A stretch of DNA of 64,000 nt, from assembly GCF_011064615.1 (NCBI RefSeq), contig NZ_JAALJH010000018.1, positions 1 through 64,000 of the forward strand. Reading direction: 5' to 3'. Positions 17,590 to 27,301 of this stretch are shown here, piece by piece. The notes under the pieces were generated by a model that was not told the origin of the DNA, did no database searches, and worked only from the letters and a program-made list of their open reading frames with translations. Position numbers and translations under genes: made by a program. Position 1 is the stretch's first letter. Every line of letters starts with the position of its first letter. This DNA is from Aquisphaera insulae (GTDB lineage: Bacteria; Planctomycetota; Planctomycetia; Isosphaerales; Isosphaeraceae).

Positions 17590-19257
17590 ATGTCCCCCAT
17601 CGAGCCCGGAAAGACGGATTGCGACGTCCTGGTCGTCGGTGCCGGGCCGACCGGATTGATGGCGGCGACGCTCCTGAAACGGCAGGGCGTGGACGTCCGT
17701 ATCGTGGAGAAGCGGGCGGAGCCGTCGCGGGAATCGCGGGCGTTCGCGATCCAGGCTCGGTCGCTCGAGCTGTTCCTCAGCATCGGCCTGGCCGATCGGG
17801 TGCTCCGGGACGGATTCATCAGCCACACCGTCGACCTCTACTCCGGCGGCAAGCACGTCGGCGGGATGGACTTCGATCGGGCGGGATCGCCGGACACGCC
17901 CTTTCAGTTCATCTATCTGCTGCCCCAGTCCGAGACCGAGGCGATCCTCATCGAGGACCTGGCCAGGCAGGGAATCGAGGTGGAACGTGGCCTCGAGATT
18001 CATGGCCTGGAGCAGGACGACGACGGCGTCGTGGTTCGGGGATCGAAGGCGGGCGGGGGCGAGACGACGATCCGGGCCCGGTATGCGATCGGCGCCGACG
18101 GCGCGCACAGCATCGTCCGCAAGTCCCTGGGCCTTTCGTTCGAGGGGGCGCCCTATCCCCAGACGTTCCTGCTGGCCGATTGCCGGGTCTCGTGGCCCCT
18201 CGATCACGGTCGGTTTCGGGTCTTCGTCCACGGCTCCTCGATCGGCCTCTTCCTGCCGCTCGGTGGCGAGTCCCGGTCCCGCCTGATGGCCATCGATCGA
18301 TCCGCCCATGGGGAAAGCGGGGAGACCGGGCCGGCGGCGATGGAGCTGCACGAGCTCGAGGCCGCCTTCCGGGAGGCTTCCGGCATGGAGGTGGCGCTCT
18401 CGGACGCGGTATGGACCTCACGCTACCGGGTGCATCACCGGAGCGTGAATCGTTACGCGATCGGGCGAGTCTTCCTGGCGGGAGACGCGGCCCACATCCA
18501 TTCTCCGGCCGGCGGCCAGGGGATGAACACCGGGCTCCAGGACGCCGCGAACCTCGCCTGGAAGCTCGCCCTCGCCATTCGCGAGGAGGCTGGCGAGGGC
18601 CTGCTCGCGACCTACGACGCGGAGCGCCGGCCCGTCGGCGCCCAGGTCGTCTCGCGGAGCGACCGGCTTTTCGAGGCGATGGCGGGCCGATCCGGCTGGG
18701 AGGCGACGATCCGCGACTGGCTGGCCTGGCCCGTCGGCGCGGCGATCTCTCACATGCCGTCGATCCAGCATCGGGCCTTCCGGATGATCGGCGAGCTGGA
18801 CATCACCTACGACGCGGGCCGCTTCGTGGAGGACTCGGCGTCGAAATTGGGGGATGCCGGCCCGGCGCCGGGGAGCCGGGCACCCAACGCGGCCGTCGCT
18901 CGCCATCGAGACGTCTTCGACCTCATCTCGGGATACGCCTTCACGGTCCTGGCCCTCTCGCGAAGGCCCCTGGATGCGCGCGAGGCCGCTCCGGTCGCGG
19001 ACGGGCTGGCGAGCCTGTGCGCGGCGGCCGACGGGATTCCGATCCGGGCCCACCTCGTCAGCCGGACCTCGAACGGCCGGAATCCCCGGATCGTCTTCGT
19101 GGAAGACGCGGCGGTCTTCGACGCCTACGGCCTGGCGGGCACCGACGCCCAGGCGACTTACCTGATCCGCCCGGATGGTTACGTCGCCTGGCGGTCCGAC
19201 GGCCTGGATATCGAGGGCTGCCGGCGGTTCCTGGCCCGCTTCCATGGGGCTTCTTGA
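17590..19257 (+). CDS. FAD-dependent aromatic monooxygenase (PheA/TfdB type)
   Basis: A 555-residue cytoplasmic flavoprotein. It has the Rossmann GxGxxG at VLVVGAGPTGLMAATLLKRQ (residues 13-32), the DG motif GADGAHSIVRKSLG (about 165), and the GD motif FLAGDAAHIHSPAGGQGMNT (about 295), which bind FAD and NADPH. The C-terminal 170 residues resemble the thioredoxin-like domain of phenol hydroxylase-type enzymes. Substrates are usually phenols or polyketide aromatics; the exact one is not predictable. ATG at 17590 follows GGTAGAGGAAG. No regulator is adjacent. Confidence 0.85.
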   Translation: MSPIEPGKTDCDVLVVGAGPTGLMAATLLKRQGVDVRIVEKRAEPSRESRAFAIQARSLELFLSIGLADRVLRDGFISHTVDLYSGGKHVGGMDFDRAGSPDTPFQFIYLLPQSETEAILIEDLARQGIEVERGLEIHGLEQDDDGVVVRGSKAGGGETTIRARYAIGADGAHSIVRKSLGLSFEGAPYPQTFLLADCRVSWPLDHGRFRVFVHGSSIGLFLPLGGESRSRLMAIDRSAHGESGETGPAAMELHELEAAFREASGMEVALSDAVWTSRYRVHHRSVNRYAIGRVFLAGDAAHIHSPAGGQGMNTGLQDAANLAWKLALAIREEAGEGLLATYDAERRPVGAQVVSRSDRLFEAMAGRSGWEATIRDWLAWPVGAAISHMPSIQHRAFRMIGELDITYDAGRFVEDSASKLGDAGPAPGSRAPNAAVARHRDVFDLISGYAFTVLALSRRPLDAREAAPVADGLASLCAAADGIPIRAHLVSRTSNGRNPRIVFVEDAAVFDAYGLAGTDAQATYLIRPDGYVAWRSDGLDIEGCRRFLARFHGAS

Positions 19258-19363
19258 CCACGCCCCGCGGGGAGACGGTCACGAGGGCCCTGACGAACGA
19301 TAATATCGCAGGGCGGGGCCTCCAGAGCCTCGCGTTGCGATCTCAACTCGCAGGAAACCACCC

Positions 19364-20698
19364 ATGCTGCGTGTTCTAATCGGGTTCGTCGTCTCCTCCT
19401 CGGCCTTGGTCGTGGCGTCGGCCGGGCCGCTCCCGGCGCAGGAACCCGCGACCCTTGCCGACGCGGCGCGGGTGATCGACCTTCGGACCTTTCCCCTGAT
19501 GCCGGGGGGGACGGCTCGCGGGCTTCGGCGGCTGGCGGAGCTGGACCAGGTGGTCCGCCGGCCCGTCGGCGAGGCGTTCGCCTACCAGAAAAAGGCGCTC
19601 GAGGAACTCGGCTGGAAGGAGCTGCCCGGCGGCTACCTGAGCGATCAGTCGTGCTCCGGGACCTTCGGCAAGGGCGGCTTCAAGGTCAGCGTGATGGTGA
19701 TGCCCGCCTCGGGCGACAATTCGGCGGGGCTCGCCACCATCCTGCTGAAGAATCTTGGCAACGTGGACGCGAGTGAGCTGCCGGTCCCGCCCGGCGCGAA
19801 GCTCCTCTACTCGTTCCCCACGGTGACCGCCTACGTCACCGACGCCAAGGTCAAGGAGACCGCGGAGTCCCTCCGTGCGCTGCTTTCCGCCCGGGGATGG
19901 GAGCCTTACGGGGTCGCGGGCGATTCGATGTTCTTCAAGAAGAATGCGGTCCGGCTCACGGCCTGGCCTTCCGCGGCGCCGGCGCAGGGGGGGAAGACCG
20001 TGATCCAGCTCTCGAGCGAGCTGATGTCGGCCGACTTGCCTGCACCCCCGGCGTTCCAGGACGCCTCCTACGCCGACTCGACCCGGGCCCTGTCGATCGA
20101 GGTCGCCTCGACGCCCGAGTCCCTGGCGGCCTTCTACAAGGAAGCGCTCGGGAAGACCGGCTGGAAGGCGACCACGGAACGGCCGTTCAAGGACGATTTC
20201 CGCGAGGCGATGATCTTCCGCAACGACGCGAAGGACATCTCGATCCTGAAGATGACCCGGGTCGGCGACCGGTTGCGGGCGACCCTCGATGTCCGTACCG
20301 AGGCCGAATGGAACGAGGCGATCGCCGAGGCGAAGGCCCGGGACGAGCAGCGAAAGGCCGAGGCGATGCGGCAGGCGCAGGCGGCCGGGCGAGGCCGGAA
20401 AAGCGTCGTCGTGTCCGTCCCCGGGGAGGCTCGCGACGTCGCGTACACGTCATCCGACATCCGGTTCAAGCTGGATGCGGGGAAGGGCAAGGCCGCGGCG
20501 GAGGCCATCCGCGACGGGCTCGTGAAGGCGGGCTGGACGGACAGGCCCGAACGCCTTGAATCGATCGCCGGCCTGGTGCGGCTCGAGAAACCGGAGGGCA
20601 TCAGCCTGGTCATCGTCTATCAGGACGCGGGATTCGGAGACGCCGAGGTGACGATCTCGGCCTTCGGTGCGGATGTCCGCTCCCCGGAGGCCCCATGA
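19364..20698 (+). CDS. Conserved secreted protein of unknown function, three-repeat
   Basis: A 444-residue protein that I do not recognise. Residues 1-25 form a signal peptide ending around LPAQEP. The mature region seems to contain repeated units with a shared pattern of aromatic/glycine near the start and DFREA-like or VMV strands: AFAYQKKALEELGWKELPG (about 70), SLRALLSARGWEPYG (about 170), FYKEALGKTGWKATTERPF (about 255) and EAIRDGLVKAGWTDRPERL (about 390). Each unit ends a helix with GW. This four-fold K/R-x-GW recurrence suggests tandem small alpha/beta modules. ATG at 19364 follows CAGGAAACC. The SGNH hydrolase gene follows 74 bp downstream. Confidence 0.75.
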   Translation: MLRVLIGFVVSSSALVVASAGPLPAQEPATLADAARVIDLRTFPLMPGGTARGLRRLAELDQVVRRPVGEAFAYQKKALEELGWKELPGGYLSDQSCSGTFGKGGFKVSVMVMPASGDNSAGLATILLKNLGNVDASELPVPPGAKLLYSFPTVTAYVTDAKVKETAESLRALLSARGWEPYGVAGDSMFFKKNAVRLTAWPSAAPAQGGKTVIQLSSELMSADLPAPPAFQDASYADSTRALSIEVASTPESLAAFYKEALGKTGWKATTERPFKDDFREAMIFRNDAKDISILKMTRVGDRLRATLDVRTEAEWNEAIAEAKARDEQRKAEAMRQAQAAGRGRKSVVVSVPGEARDVAYTSSDIRFKLDAGKGKAAAEAIRDGLVKAGWTDRPERLESIAGLVRLEKPEGISLVIVYQDAGFGDAEVTISAFGADVRSPEAP

Positions 20699-20772
20699 AC
20701 CGCCCCGTCGGCGGCGGGCGTTCCGCCGATGGCCAGGGAACCTGTACTATTGTGAAACGAGGAACTTCGCTG

Positions 20773-21498
20773 ATGCCGAAATGGACCGTCGCCGCGATCG
20801 TGATCCTGGCCAGCCTCACCCCGGGCGCGGCCCTGCGATGCCAGGAGACGCCCGGAAGCCCGCCCGGAAGTCAAAGCCCGCCCGGAGGCCAGTCACCCGC
20901 GCACGACTTCGCGAAGTGGGAGAAGGAGGTCGCGGCCTACGAGGCGTCCGACCGGACGAGCCCGCCGCAGAAGGGGGCGATCCTGTTCATCGGCTCGTCG
21001 ACGATCCGGCTCTGGACGACGCTGGCCGCGGATTTCCCCGGCCACAAGCTCCTCAACCGGGGCTTCGGCGGGACCGAGATCGTGGACGCAACCCACTACG
21101 CCGACCGGCTGATCTTCCCCCACGAACCGAAGCAGATCTTCCTCCGGGCCGGCGGGAACGACATCAACGCGGGCAAGGTGCCGTCCCAGGTCGCGCACGA
21201 CTTCGCGGAGTTCGTCCGGGTGGTCCGCGCCCGACTGCCGAAGACGGAGATCGTCTTCATCGGCCTGAGCCCGGCCCCGGTCCGCTGGGGCCAGGCCGAC
21301 AAGAACCGCGAGCTGAACCGGCTGGTCCGTCAGATGACCCTCGAACTACCTCGCGTCGCCTTCGTGGATGCCTTCGACGTCTCCCTCGGCCCCGACGGCC
21401 AGGCCCGGCCGGATCTGTTCGCCAAGGACCGCCTGCACTTCTCGCCGGAGGGATACCGCCTGCTCGCGAATCGCGTCCGCCCGTTCCTGCTCGATTAG
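20773..21498 (+). CDS. SGNH/GDSL hydrolase, exported
   Basis: A 241-residue protein with a signal peptide (residues 1-24). The catalytic blocks are ILFIGSSTIRLW (block I, Ser about 75), LNRGFGGTEIVD (block II), LRAGGNDINAGKVPS (block III, Asn) and DRLHFSPEGYRLLA (block V, Asp and His). This is a family used for esterase, acetyl-xylan or carbohydrate deacetylation. The ATG at 20773 is preferred over an upstream in-frame start at 20695, because it begins the signal peptide and has AGGAAC upstream. Confidence 0.85.
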   Translation: MPKWTVAAIVILASLTPGAALRCQETPGSPPGSQSPPGGQSPAHDFAKWEKEVAAYEASDRTSPPQKGAILFIGSSTIRLWTTLAADFPGHKLLNRGFGGTEIVDATHYADRLIFPHEPKQIFLRAGGNDINAGKVPSQVAHDFAEFVRVVRARLPKTEIVFIGLSPAPVRWGQADKNRELNRLVRQMTLELPRVAFVDAFDVSLGPDGQARPDLFAKDRLHFSPEGYRLLANRVRPFLLD

Positions 21499-22082
21499 GT
21501 TCAAGCACGGCGCGGTCGCGCAAGGGTCAGCTTCCTGGCCCGATGCCCAGAGCAGATCGGCCCTTTGGAGCCAACCCCCATCGTCCGCGTCTGGTTGAGC
21601 GCGGAGGGCCCGCCGGAGGGGGCCGTGGATGGCACGCGAGGGTGGAAAACTTGGGGCCACCTATGGCCGGCCTTCTTCGGGGAACCAGAACGACCCGTTG
21701 GGCCCCCGGAATTGGTGCCGCTGAGCGTGCTGGTCTGGATCGCAGTGAGGAGGCCAGCGTCGGACGACCAATCGACGCCCCTTCGATGGAGGCTGGAGCC
21801 GAGCATCCCGCAGGTGACCACGCCGAGGGCGCCCACAGTCATCGACTCCGTCGGCGAGTCCGCAAGCGTGCCGGAGCCCCAGCCTCGCGACGACGGCGGG
21901 CCGCTGGCCGGCCACGCCACATCGACGAGCCGCTGGCTTTGATATGCCTCGTTTGCCACCAGGCCATGGCCTTGAGCGAGGCCCACCGACGCTAATGTGC
22001 TCTTGCCACGAGACAGCTCGGGATCGATCAGAGATCCTGGATGCGTTTGACCTCCCGAACTGTCAAGGTGACGGGGGGCACG
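21499..22082. other. Intergenic region, no supported gene
   Basis: 584 bp between the SGNH hydrolase and the sulfite-oxidase-like gene. Open frames here (the longest about 160 residues on the minus strand) have no recognisable motif, no convincing start and no family-like composition. No tRNA, terminator or repeat was identified with confidence. Confidence 0.5.
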
Positions 22083-23324
22083 TCATGCCACGGTGACGGG
22101 GTGTCCCGCGATGGCCGAGAATAGATAGCCCATGCTGTTGTACGGAACGGTCAGGGGTTGGGTGTTGCCGAGGTCGTCCACCGCGCGAGCCTTGAGGGTG
22201 TATTGCCCGGGGCGTGCCACCCATGGAATCTGCCATTCCGCCCAGGCTTGATAGCCGTTGGAATTGGGCTTCAACGTGGCGCGCGTGTAAGTCGCGCCGT
22301 TGTTGATGCTGACGTCCACACGGGCGATCGTGCCGGCGGCCGACCAGGAACGGCCGGTGATCAGGTTGATTCCCGGCTTAAGGGTGGCCGGGAAGGGAAG
22401 TTCGAAGGCGCTCTTGATGGTCTGCGTGGTCAGGATCGGATCCCCCGGATAGTCCACGGGATTGCCGAAGAAGCGATACTGCGTCGTGTTCCACGTCGTG
22501 AACACCGGCTCTTCATAGACCGTGATCCGGCCCAGCCATTTGATGTTCGCGATGCCGATCCAACCGGGCACCAGCAAGCGCGCCGGGAAGCCGTGGTCGG
22601 GCGGTAAGAGCTCGCCGTTCAGGCCATAGACCACGAGTACGTCGTCGTCCAGGGCTCGGCCGATGGGGATCGGCCGGCGCACGTGGCCGGACGTGCCGAC
22701 CTCGCTGTCGAGCCCTTCCGGGAGGACGTCCACGGCCGACGCCTTCACGCCGGCCAGTTCCAGCAAGGTGGAGAGGCGAACCCCGGTCCACTCGCCGACG
22801 CCGATGGCGCCAAGCAGCCACGCGGTGCCGGAAACGGTCTGTTTCTGCTGGCTGGTGAAGAAGCTGCGGCCGTTTCCGGCGCATTCAATCGCCCGGGTCA
22901 CCGTCACCGACGGGAGCGCGTGCAGGTCATCGAGGGTGAACGTGATGGGCCTCGCGACGCCACTCCCTTCGATGCTCAGCGACCAGGTGTCGGCGTCAAT
23001 CCGCGGCGTCGACGTGTGGTTGCGGACGAAAAACAGCGACGCGGGGGTGAGATAGCCCTGGCCCTTGAACGCCTGGAAGAGCGTCTCGCGATTCGTCCCC
23101 AGGATTCGGAACTTGTCGGGCGGCGTCGGCTTTACGATCGGCGGCGCCGACTGGCCGTAGGATCGCAGCGGAGAGCCCGCGAACGCCGAGACGCCCGCTG
23201 CCAGGCCGGCGAGATTCCTCATGACGCTCCGCCGAGACAGGCCGGTGGTGCGTTGGCGTTCCCAGACGTGACGTTCGAGGCGATCCTGATCGTAGTTCCG
23301 CTCATTATCAGAATGATTGTTCAT
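22083..23324 (-). CDS. Molybdopterin-dependent sulfite oxidase-family enzyme, Tat-exported
   Basis: A 413-residue protein. The Tat signal is LSRRSVMRNLAGLAAGVSAF (about residues 29-48). The Moco-binding sulfite oxidase domain follows (about 75-290): the strictly required cysteine ligand lies in AIECAGNGRSFF (Cys148), and the HGFPARLLVPGWIGIANIKW block matches the family, as does VYEEPVFTTWNTTQYRF. The C-terminal part is the Mo-co dimerisation Ig-like domain (SWSAAGTIARVDVSINNGAT, then AWAEWQIPW). Family members oxidise sulfite or sulfane sulfur and need a cytochrome c partner; none is adjacent. ATG at 23324, with TAGGAACT upstream. The PEP-CTERM gene precedes it on the same strand by 8 bp. 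Confidence 0.9.
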   Translation of the reverse strand: MNNHSDNERNYDQDRLERHVWERQRTTGLSRRSVMRNLAGLAAGVSAFAGSPLRSYGQSAPPIVKPTPPDKFRILGTNRETLFQAFKGQGYLTPASLFFVRNHTSTPRIDADTWSLSIEGSGVARPITFTLDDLHALPSVTVTRAIECAGNGRSFFTSQQKQTVSGTAWLLGAIGVGEWTGVRLSTLLELAGVKASAVDVLPEGLDSEVGTSGHVRRPIPIGRALDDDVLVVYGLNGELLPPDHGFPARLLVPGWIGIANIKWLGRITVYEEPVFTTWNTTQYRFFGNPVDYPGDPILTTQTIKSAFELPFPATLKPGINLITGRSWSAAGTIARVDVSINNGATYTRATLKPNSNGYQAWAEWQIPWVARPGQYTLKARAVDDLGNTQPLTVPYNSMGYLFSAIAGHPVTVA

Positions 23325-23332
23325 GGGAGTTC

Positions 23333-24085
23333 CTATCTCGGAAAGACCCTGGTCGGGATGGTGTCGGTTCGGCAAATTCGCCCGGCGAGCGATCCGCCCC
23401 GTCTCCGCCGCTTGATCAGCAGGGCGATCATGCCCGAAGCGAGCAGCGTCGCGGCACCGGGTTCGGGAACGGCCGTGTAGGCCTGAAGCGTGATGGGCGA
23501 TGGCGCAACGTCATCCGGGCCGGTGTACTCGAGCACCTTGACCACCAGCAGATCCGTCCCGACGAGCACCGGATCGAAGGTGAAACTCGCCAGCGTGGGG
23601 CTCAGGCTCAGGTGGAACCCGCTCACCAATTCGGAGGTGGCGCTATCGAAGATGGCAGCGTCGCTCCATCGCCAGCCGGGGGTGAGGATCTTCTGATACC
23701 AGTTCTGCAGCGCGAAATCCCCGCTGTCGATCCGGAGAAATTCCTGCAGGAGGAAGGTGTCGCCGGTTCGCAAATTCGGGAATCCCCCGCCGAAAAGGAG
23801 CTCCTGCGTCCAGCGGCCGGCGCTCAGGCTCGGCGAGATTTCCAGCGGCGTCGGCGTGACGGGATCGCCGAGATCGGCGACCAGCCACGAGCCGTAATCG
23901 GCCTGGTAGGTGAACTGACTGACCGTCCCGCCGGTAGGGTCCGAGCCGATCGAAATCGACACCCCCCGGGCAGGCTGCGGGCCAGGCGCGGCGAAGAGGC
24001 CGACGAGGACCGCCCATTTCCAGGCGTGCCCCAGCCACCACGGAGATGCGCCTTGCGCTCTCGTTGATCGAGGATCAGGTTTCAT
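23333..24085 (-). CDS. PEP-CTERM sorting-domain protein
   Basis: A 250-residue secreted protein with an N-terminal signal region around residues 10-45 and a C-terminal PEP-CTERM sorting tail: AVPEPGAATLLASGMIALLI followed by RRRR. The tail is a PEP motif, a hydrophobic stretch and basic residues, which is recognised by exosortase for surface processing. The middle region is beta-rich (no recognised domain). The stop is 8 bp upstream of the sulfite-oxidase-like gene on the same strand, suggesting co-transcription. The tail is followed by 29 further residues, longer than usual for this signal. Confidence 0.75.
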   Translation of the reverse strand: MKPDPRSTRAQGASPWWLGHAWKWAVLVGLFAAPGPQPARGVSISIGSDPTGGTVSQFTYQADYGSWLVADLGDPVTPTPLEISPSLSAGRWTQELLFGGGFPNLRTGDTFLLQEFLRIDSGDFALQNWYQKILTPGWRWSDAAIFDSATSELVSGFHLSLSPTLASFTFDPVLVGTDLLVVKVLEYTGPDDVAPSPITLQAYTAVPEPGAATLLASGMIALLIKRRRRGGSLAGRICRTDTIPTRVFPR

Positions 24086-24550
24086 GAATGTAGGAATCGT
24101 GTGCTGAAGTGTTATTTGTTTGCTGCAACGGGACTTGTGGGCCCGCGAAGCGACGAACGCCGCCGCCCGTCCGGTAAAGGTCAAGAAGCGTCCTGGATGG
24201 TCCGAATAGGCTCGCGATCGAATACCATACTTGTCCTACAGGCATTGTCAAGTTTTATCTGCGTGGTTTGTTCGCACGCTTGTGCCTTGCTCGAGTCCTG
24301 AGATCGTCCCTCGATCAGCGAGCGAGGAGTCGCTCCCCGCATCTCCGCACGAAGAATGATGCACGTGCCTCATTCGCCCCGGGCGCAGGTCCCCAGGGTC
24401 ACATGGCCTCTCATCGTCGTCGGAAGATCTCCTGGACGCACCGAAGTGAGCTGTCTTCAGGGGACGGAGAACCTCTCCGCTGTCTCCCCTCATGCGAGGT
24501 GGCACGGGATCGGTGCCGCCCCGGACGCGGCACCTTCGTCCCGATCCGGC
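24086..24550. other. Intergenic region, no supported gene
   Basis: 465 bp between the PEP-CTERM gene start and the M19 dipeptidase stop. It includes the promoter side of the PEP-CTERM gene. GC content drops between about 24215 and 24265. I see no gene, repeat or RNA here; small open frames have no family features. Confidence 0.5.
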
Positions 24551-25843
24551 TCAACGTCTAGGAATTTGCGCATCGGCGGTGCGCGAGCGCCGGGCCACGG
24601 ACTCGACGTCTCGGAAGACGCGGAGGAAATTGCCGCCCCAGAGCTTGGCGATTTGCTCCTCGCCGTATCCGCGACGGACGAGCTCGCGCGTGACGTTCGC
24701 GGCCTCCGCCTCGCTATTCCAGCCGATCACGCCGCCGCCGTGGTTGAAGTCCGAACTGATCCCGACGTGATCGATGCCGATCCGCTTGACGGCGTAGTCG
24801 ATCGCGTCGACCAGGTGGGCGACCGTGGCCTCCTTCGGCAATGCCGCGTAGATTTCCTTGTGGTATGCCTCTTCCTGGGCCTCCGTCAGGTCGCGTGCGT
24901 CGGCCGTGTACTTCGCCAGGACGCGCTTGATCTCGGCGTCCGCCCCCGACCGGGGCGATTTCAGGTAATAGTCGAAGGCCACGATATGAACGACTCCACG
25001 CGTCGACTTGATCGCGTCCAGTTCCGCGTCCGTCAGGTTCCTGGGCGAATCGACCAGGGCCCGGACCGCGGAATGGGAAGCGATGACGGGCGCGCGGGAG
25101 AGCTTCGCGGTCTGGAGGACTGCGTCGCGTGTGAGTTGAGAGACGTCGATGATGACCCCCAACTCGTTGAGTCGCTCCACGGCCTGCCGTCCGAGGGGCG
25201 AGAGCCCCCCGTGCTCGTTCGGCCGGTCGTCGCCCAGCGGCCGCGAGGAATCCGCCAGGTCATTGTTGCCGGCGTGCACGAAGCCGAAGGTCCGGACGCC
25301 GGCTCGATAAAGGCGGTCGATCTGCGAGAGGTCCGCGCCGATCGGCTGGCCGTTCAGGAAGCCGACGATGACCGCGACCTTGCCTTGCTCATGCAGCCGT
25401 CCCACGTCCTCGGCCGTCAGCGCAATACCGGCTCGATCGGGATGCTTCGCGGCGATCTCGTTGATCGCCTTCAGCTTGACCTCGGCATCAGCCTTCGCCC
25501 GCGCGAGCCCCTCGGGGGTACGCCTTCGCTGCTTGGCGAAGACGGAGAAGACGGCCGCGTCGACTCCACCCCGCTCGAGCTTCGGCAGGTCGACCTGCGT
25601 GTCGCCGTCGACATCCGGCGCATGCTTGCCGGCCCCGTAGTCGAGCGGGATGTCGACGTGCCCGTCGATCACGAGCACTTTCCTGTGGATCCGCGCGGCG
25701 TCGGCGTCAAGTTGATTGTCGTCCCCGGCGATCGCACCCCCGGCGGGTATCGCCAGGGATAGGACCGCGGAGAGGATTCGCCCGGCGCTGCGAGCCCTCC
25801 TCTTTGCGCCATGGCCGCTGGCAGTCGTAGAGAACCTTCGCAT
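24551..25843 (-). CDS. Membrane dipeptidase (peptidase family M19), exported
   Basis: A 430-residue zinc dipeptidase of the renal dipeptidase type. A signal region covers residues 1-40. The Zn ligands are HxD in VLVIDGHVDIPLDYG (about 60), later His in FGFVHAGNNDLADS (about 200), HSAVRAL (about 255) and the Asp in HVGISSDFNHGGGVIGWN (about 365). The family hydrolyses L/D- or L/L-dipeptides and some lactams outside the cytoplasm. The ATG at 25843, preceded by AGAGGGAG, is the start; the reading frame is open further upstream through a DUF1559 gene in another frame, which is an artefact. Confidence 0.9.
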   Translation of the reverse strand: MRRFSTTASGHGAKRRARSAGRILSAVLSLAIPAGGAIAGDDNQLDADAARIHRKVLVIDGHVDIPLDYGAGKHAPDVDGDTQVDLPKLERGGVDAAVFSVFAKQRRRTPEGLARAKADAEVKLKAINEIAAKHPDRAGIALTAEDVGRLHEQGKVAVIVGFLNGQPIGADLSQIDRLYRAGVRTFGFVHAGNNDLADSSRPLGDDRPNEHGGLSPLGRQAVERLNELGVIIDVSQLTRDAVLQTAKLSRAPVIASHSAVRALVDSPRNLTDAELDAIKSTRGVVHIVAFDYYLKSPRSGADAEIKRVLAKYTADARDLTEAQEEAYHKEIYAALPKEATVAHLVDAIDYAVKRIGIDHVGISSDFNHGGGVIGWNSEAEAANVTRELVRRGYGEEQIAKLWGGNFLRVFRDVESVARRSRTADAQIPRR

Positions 25844-26118
25844 CGTCCATCTCCCTCTTCCCGGCAATCGTCCGGGACGTCGTTTCAAGCCCGCGTCTTC
25901 TGAGATGCAACCTGTGCGAGCGACGAATCGCCTCGCGTTGATGGCCCGATCCGTCGCGTCGGTTCGCGGGCTGGGGGCCCCGCCCCCCGGCGTCAGGACT
26001 CGTCCCACTCTCCTGGACGTTCCCCGCACGATCGGGGGACGGGGCCTCCAGCCCGCGAACCGGATCGATGGCAGCAGACCCGGACCGGCATCGCCGGGCG
26101 GCCTCCGGGCGGGTCGGT

Positions 26119-27195
26119 TCAGAGTGCGTCCGCGCTGATGACCTCGCCGCCGGCCCTGGTGGAGAGCGCCTGCCAGACGCCGAGCCGGCTCCCGGCCTTG
26201 AACGAGTAGAGGGGCGCCGATCCGGGGCAGCTCCCGTTGCCGGTGGCCGTGAGGCCGGTCGGGATGCCCGTGGCCTGGTCGAACGGCATCGTGTTGATCG
26301 AGTCCTTGATGAACCTGACCGAGCCGTCGGCGAAGGCCGCGTTGATGCCACCGGGGTGGAAGCTGGACGCGGCCGATTCGAAGGTGTCGATCGAGACGAC
26401 CGTCGTGTTCGGGTCGCCGCCGAGCTTCGACTGGGGGTTGATCGGGTAGAGCGTGGTGAACATCGTGTCGCCGTAATTCCCGGACGTCCACCAGCCGAAG
26501 AAGATGGCATCCTGGCCCGCGAGCTTTCCGTAGGCGCTCTCGGCGATGAGAAGCGTATTGCTCGTCCCGTCGGTGACCGAGGCGATCGTGTTCCGGCTGT
26601 AGTAGTAGATCAGGCCATTGGCCTGCCCGAGCGCCGCCCCGAACGTGGAGTCGGTCGGGTAGTCGGACATGCCGGGCGAGAACCAGGTGCCGGAATTCCC
26701 CTTGTAGCTGTTGTACGACATCCGCTGGATCGGCGGCGGATTCACCCCAATCGCCGCCGAAATGTAGGGCGACAGGTCCCGGATCTCGGAGACCTTCGCG
26801 TCGCTCGGGCACCAGAGTGCGCTCATGCCGATGCCGTGGACGGTCACATTCGAGAAGTCATAAATATTCGCGGACGAATTATAGGCGTTGAACACCTGCG
26901 ACTGCTCGAAATAGGGCGAGAGGCCCACGAAGAAGCCCTGCTCGTGGGTCGTCCCGCACGGGGTGATGAACTGGGGCTTCTGGTAGCTGCCGAGCGGGAA
27001 GACGTTGGTCGCCTGGATGTAGTTGTGCACCGCCAGGCCGAGTTGCTTGAGGTTGTTGGTGCATTGGGCGCGTCGGGCCGCCTCGCGGGCCGACTGCACC
27101 GCGGGCAGGAGCAGGGCGATCAGGACGGCGATGATCGCGATCACGACCAGCAACTCGATCAGCGTGAAGCCGCGCCTCGGATTCCGCGTGGACAT
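26119..27195 (-). CDS. DUF1559 domain protein with type IV pilin-like N-terminus
   Basis: A 358-residue secreted/fibrillar protein. The first 40 residues match the prepilin motif [20 protein letters not shown], cut after Gly by a prepilin peptidase and then inserted into a pseudopilin-like structure. The middle (about 60-320) is DUF1559, typical of planctomycetes, with the [17 protein letters not shown] block. It ends with the H-x9-DG motif [23 protein letters not shown] at 27195 has GAGGT upstream; the longer frame to 27288 is not needed. It follows a small lipoprotein gene on the same strand, as does the second DUF1559 gene in this window. Confidence 0.9.
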   Translation of the reverse strand: MSTRNPRRGFTLIELLVVIAIIAVLIALLLPAVQSAREAARRAQCTNNLKQLGLAVHNYIQATNVFPLGSYQKPQFITPCGTTHEQGFFVGLSPYFEQSQVFNAYNSSANIYDFSNVTVHGIGMSALWCPSDAKVSEIRDLSPYISAAIGVNPPPIQRMSYNSYKGNSGTWFSPGMSDYPTDSTFGAALGQANGLIYYYSRNTIASVTDGTSNTLLIAESAYGKLAGQDAIFFGWWTSGNYGDTMFTTLYPINPQSKLGGDPNTTVVSIDTFESAASSFHPGGINAAFADGSVRFIKDSINTMPFDQATGIPTGLTATGNGSCPGSAPLYSFKAGSRLGVWQALSTRAGGEVISADAL

Positions 27196-27301
27196 GTTCG
27201 ACCTCATGGGGGATTGGCCGACCGATCGCGGTCGGAGTGGGTTCGGGTCAATGTGCACGGTGCAGGTGGGGGCCGGCCTCGCCCTCAAGGCCGGGCGGCC
27301 G

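Noticed and set aside
21499-22082. Gene remnant in the 584 bp gap
   Set aside because: Open frames of 120-160 residues on both strands show no family-like pattern, and no start context was convincing.
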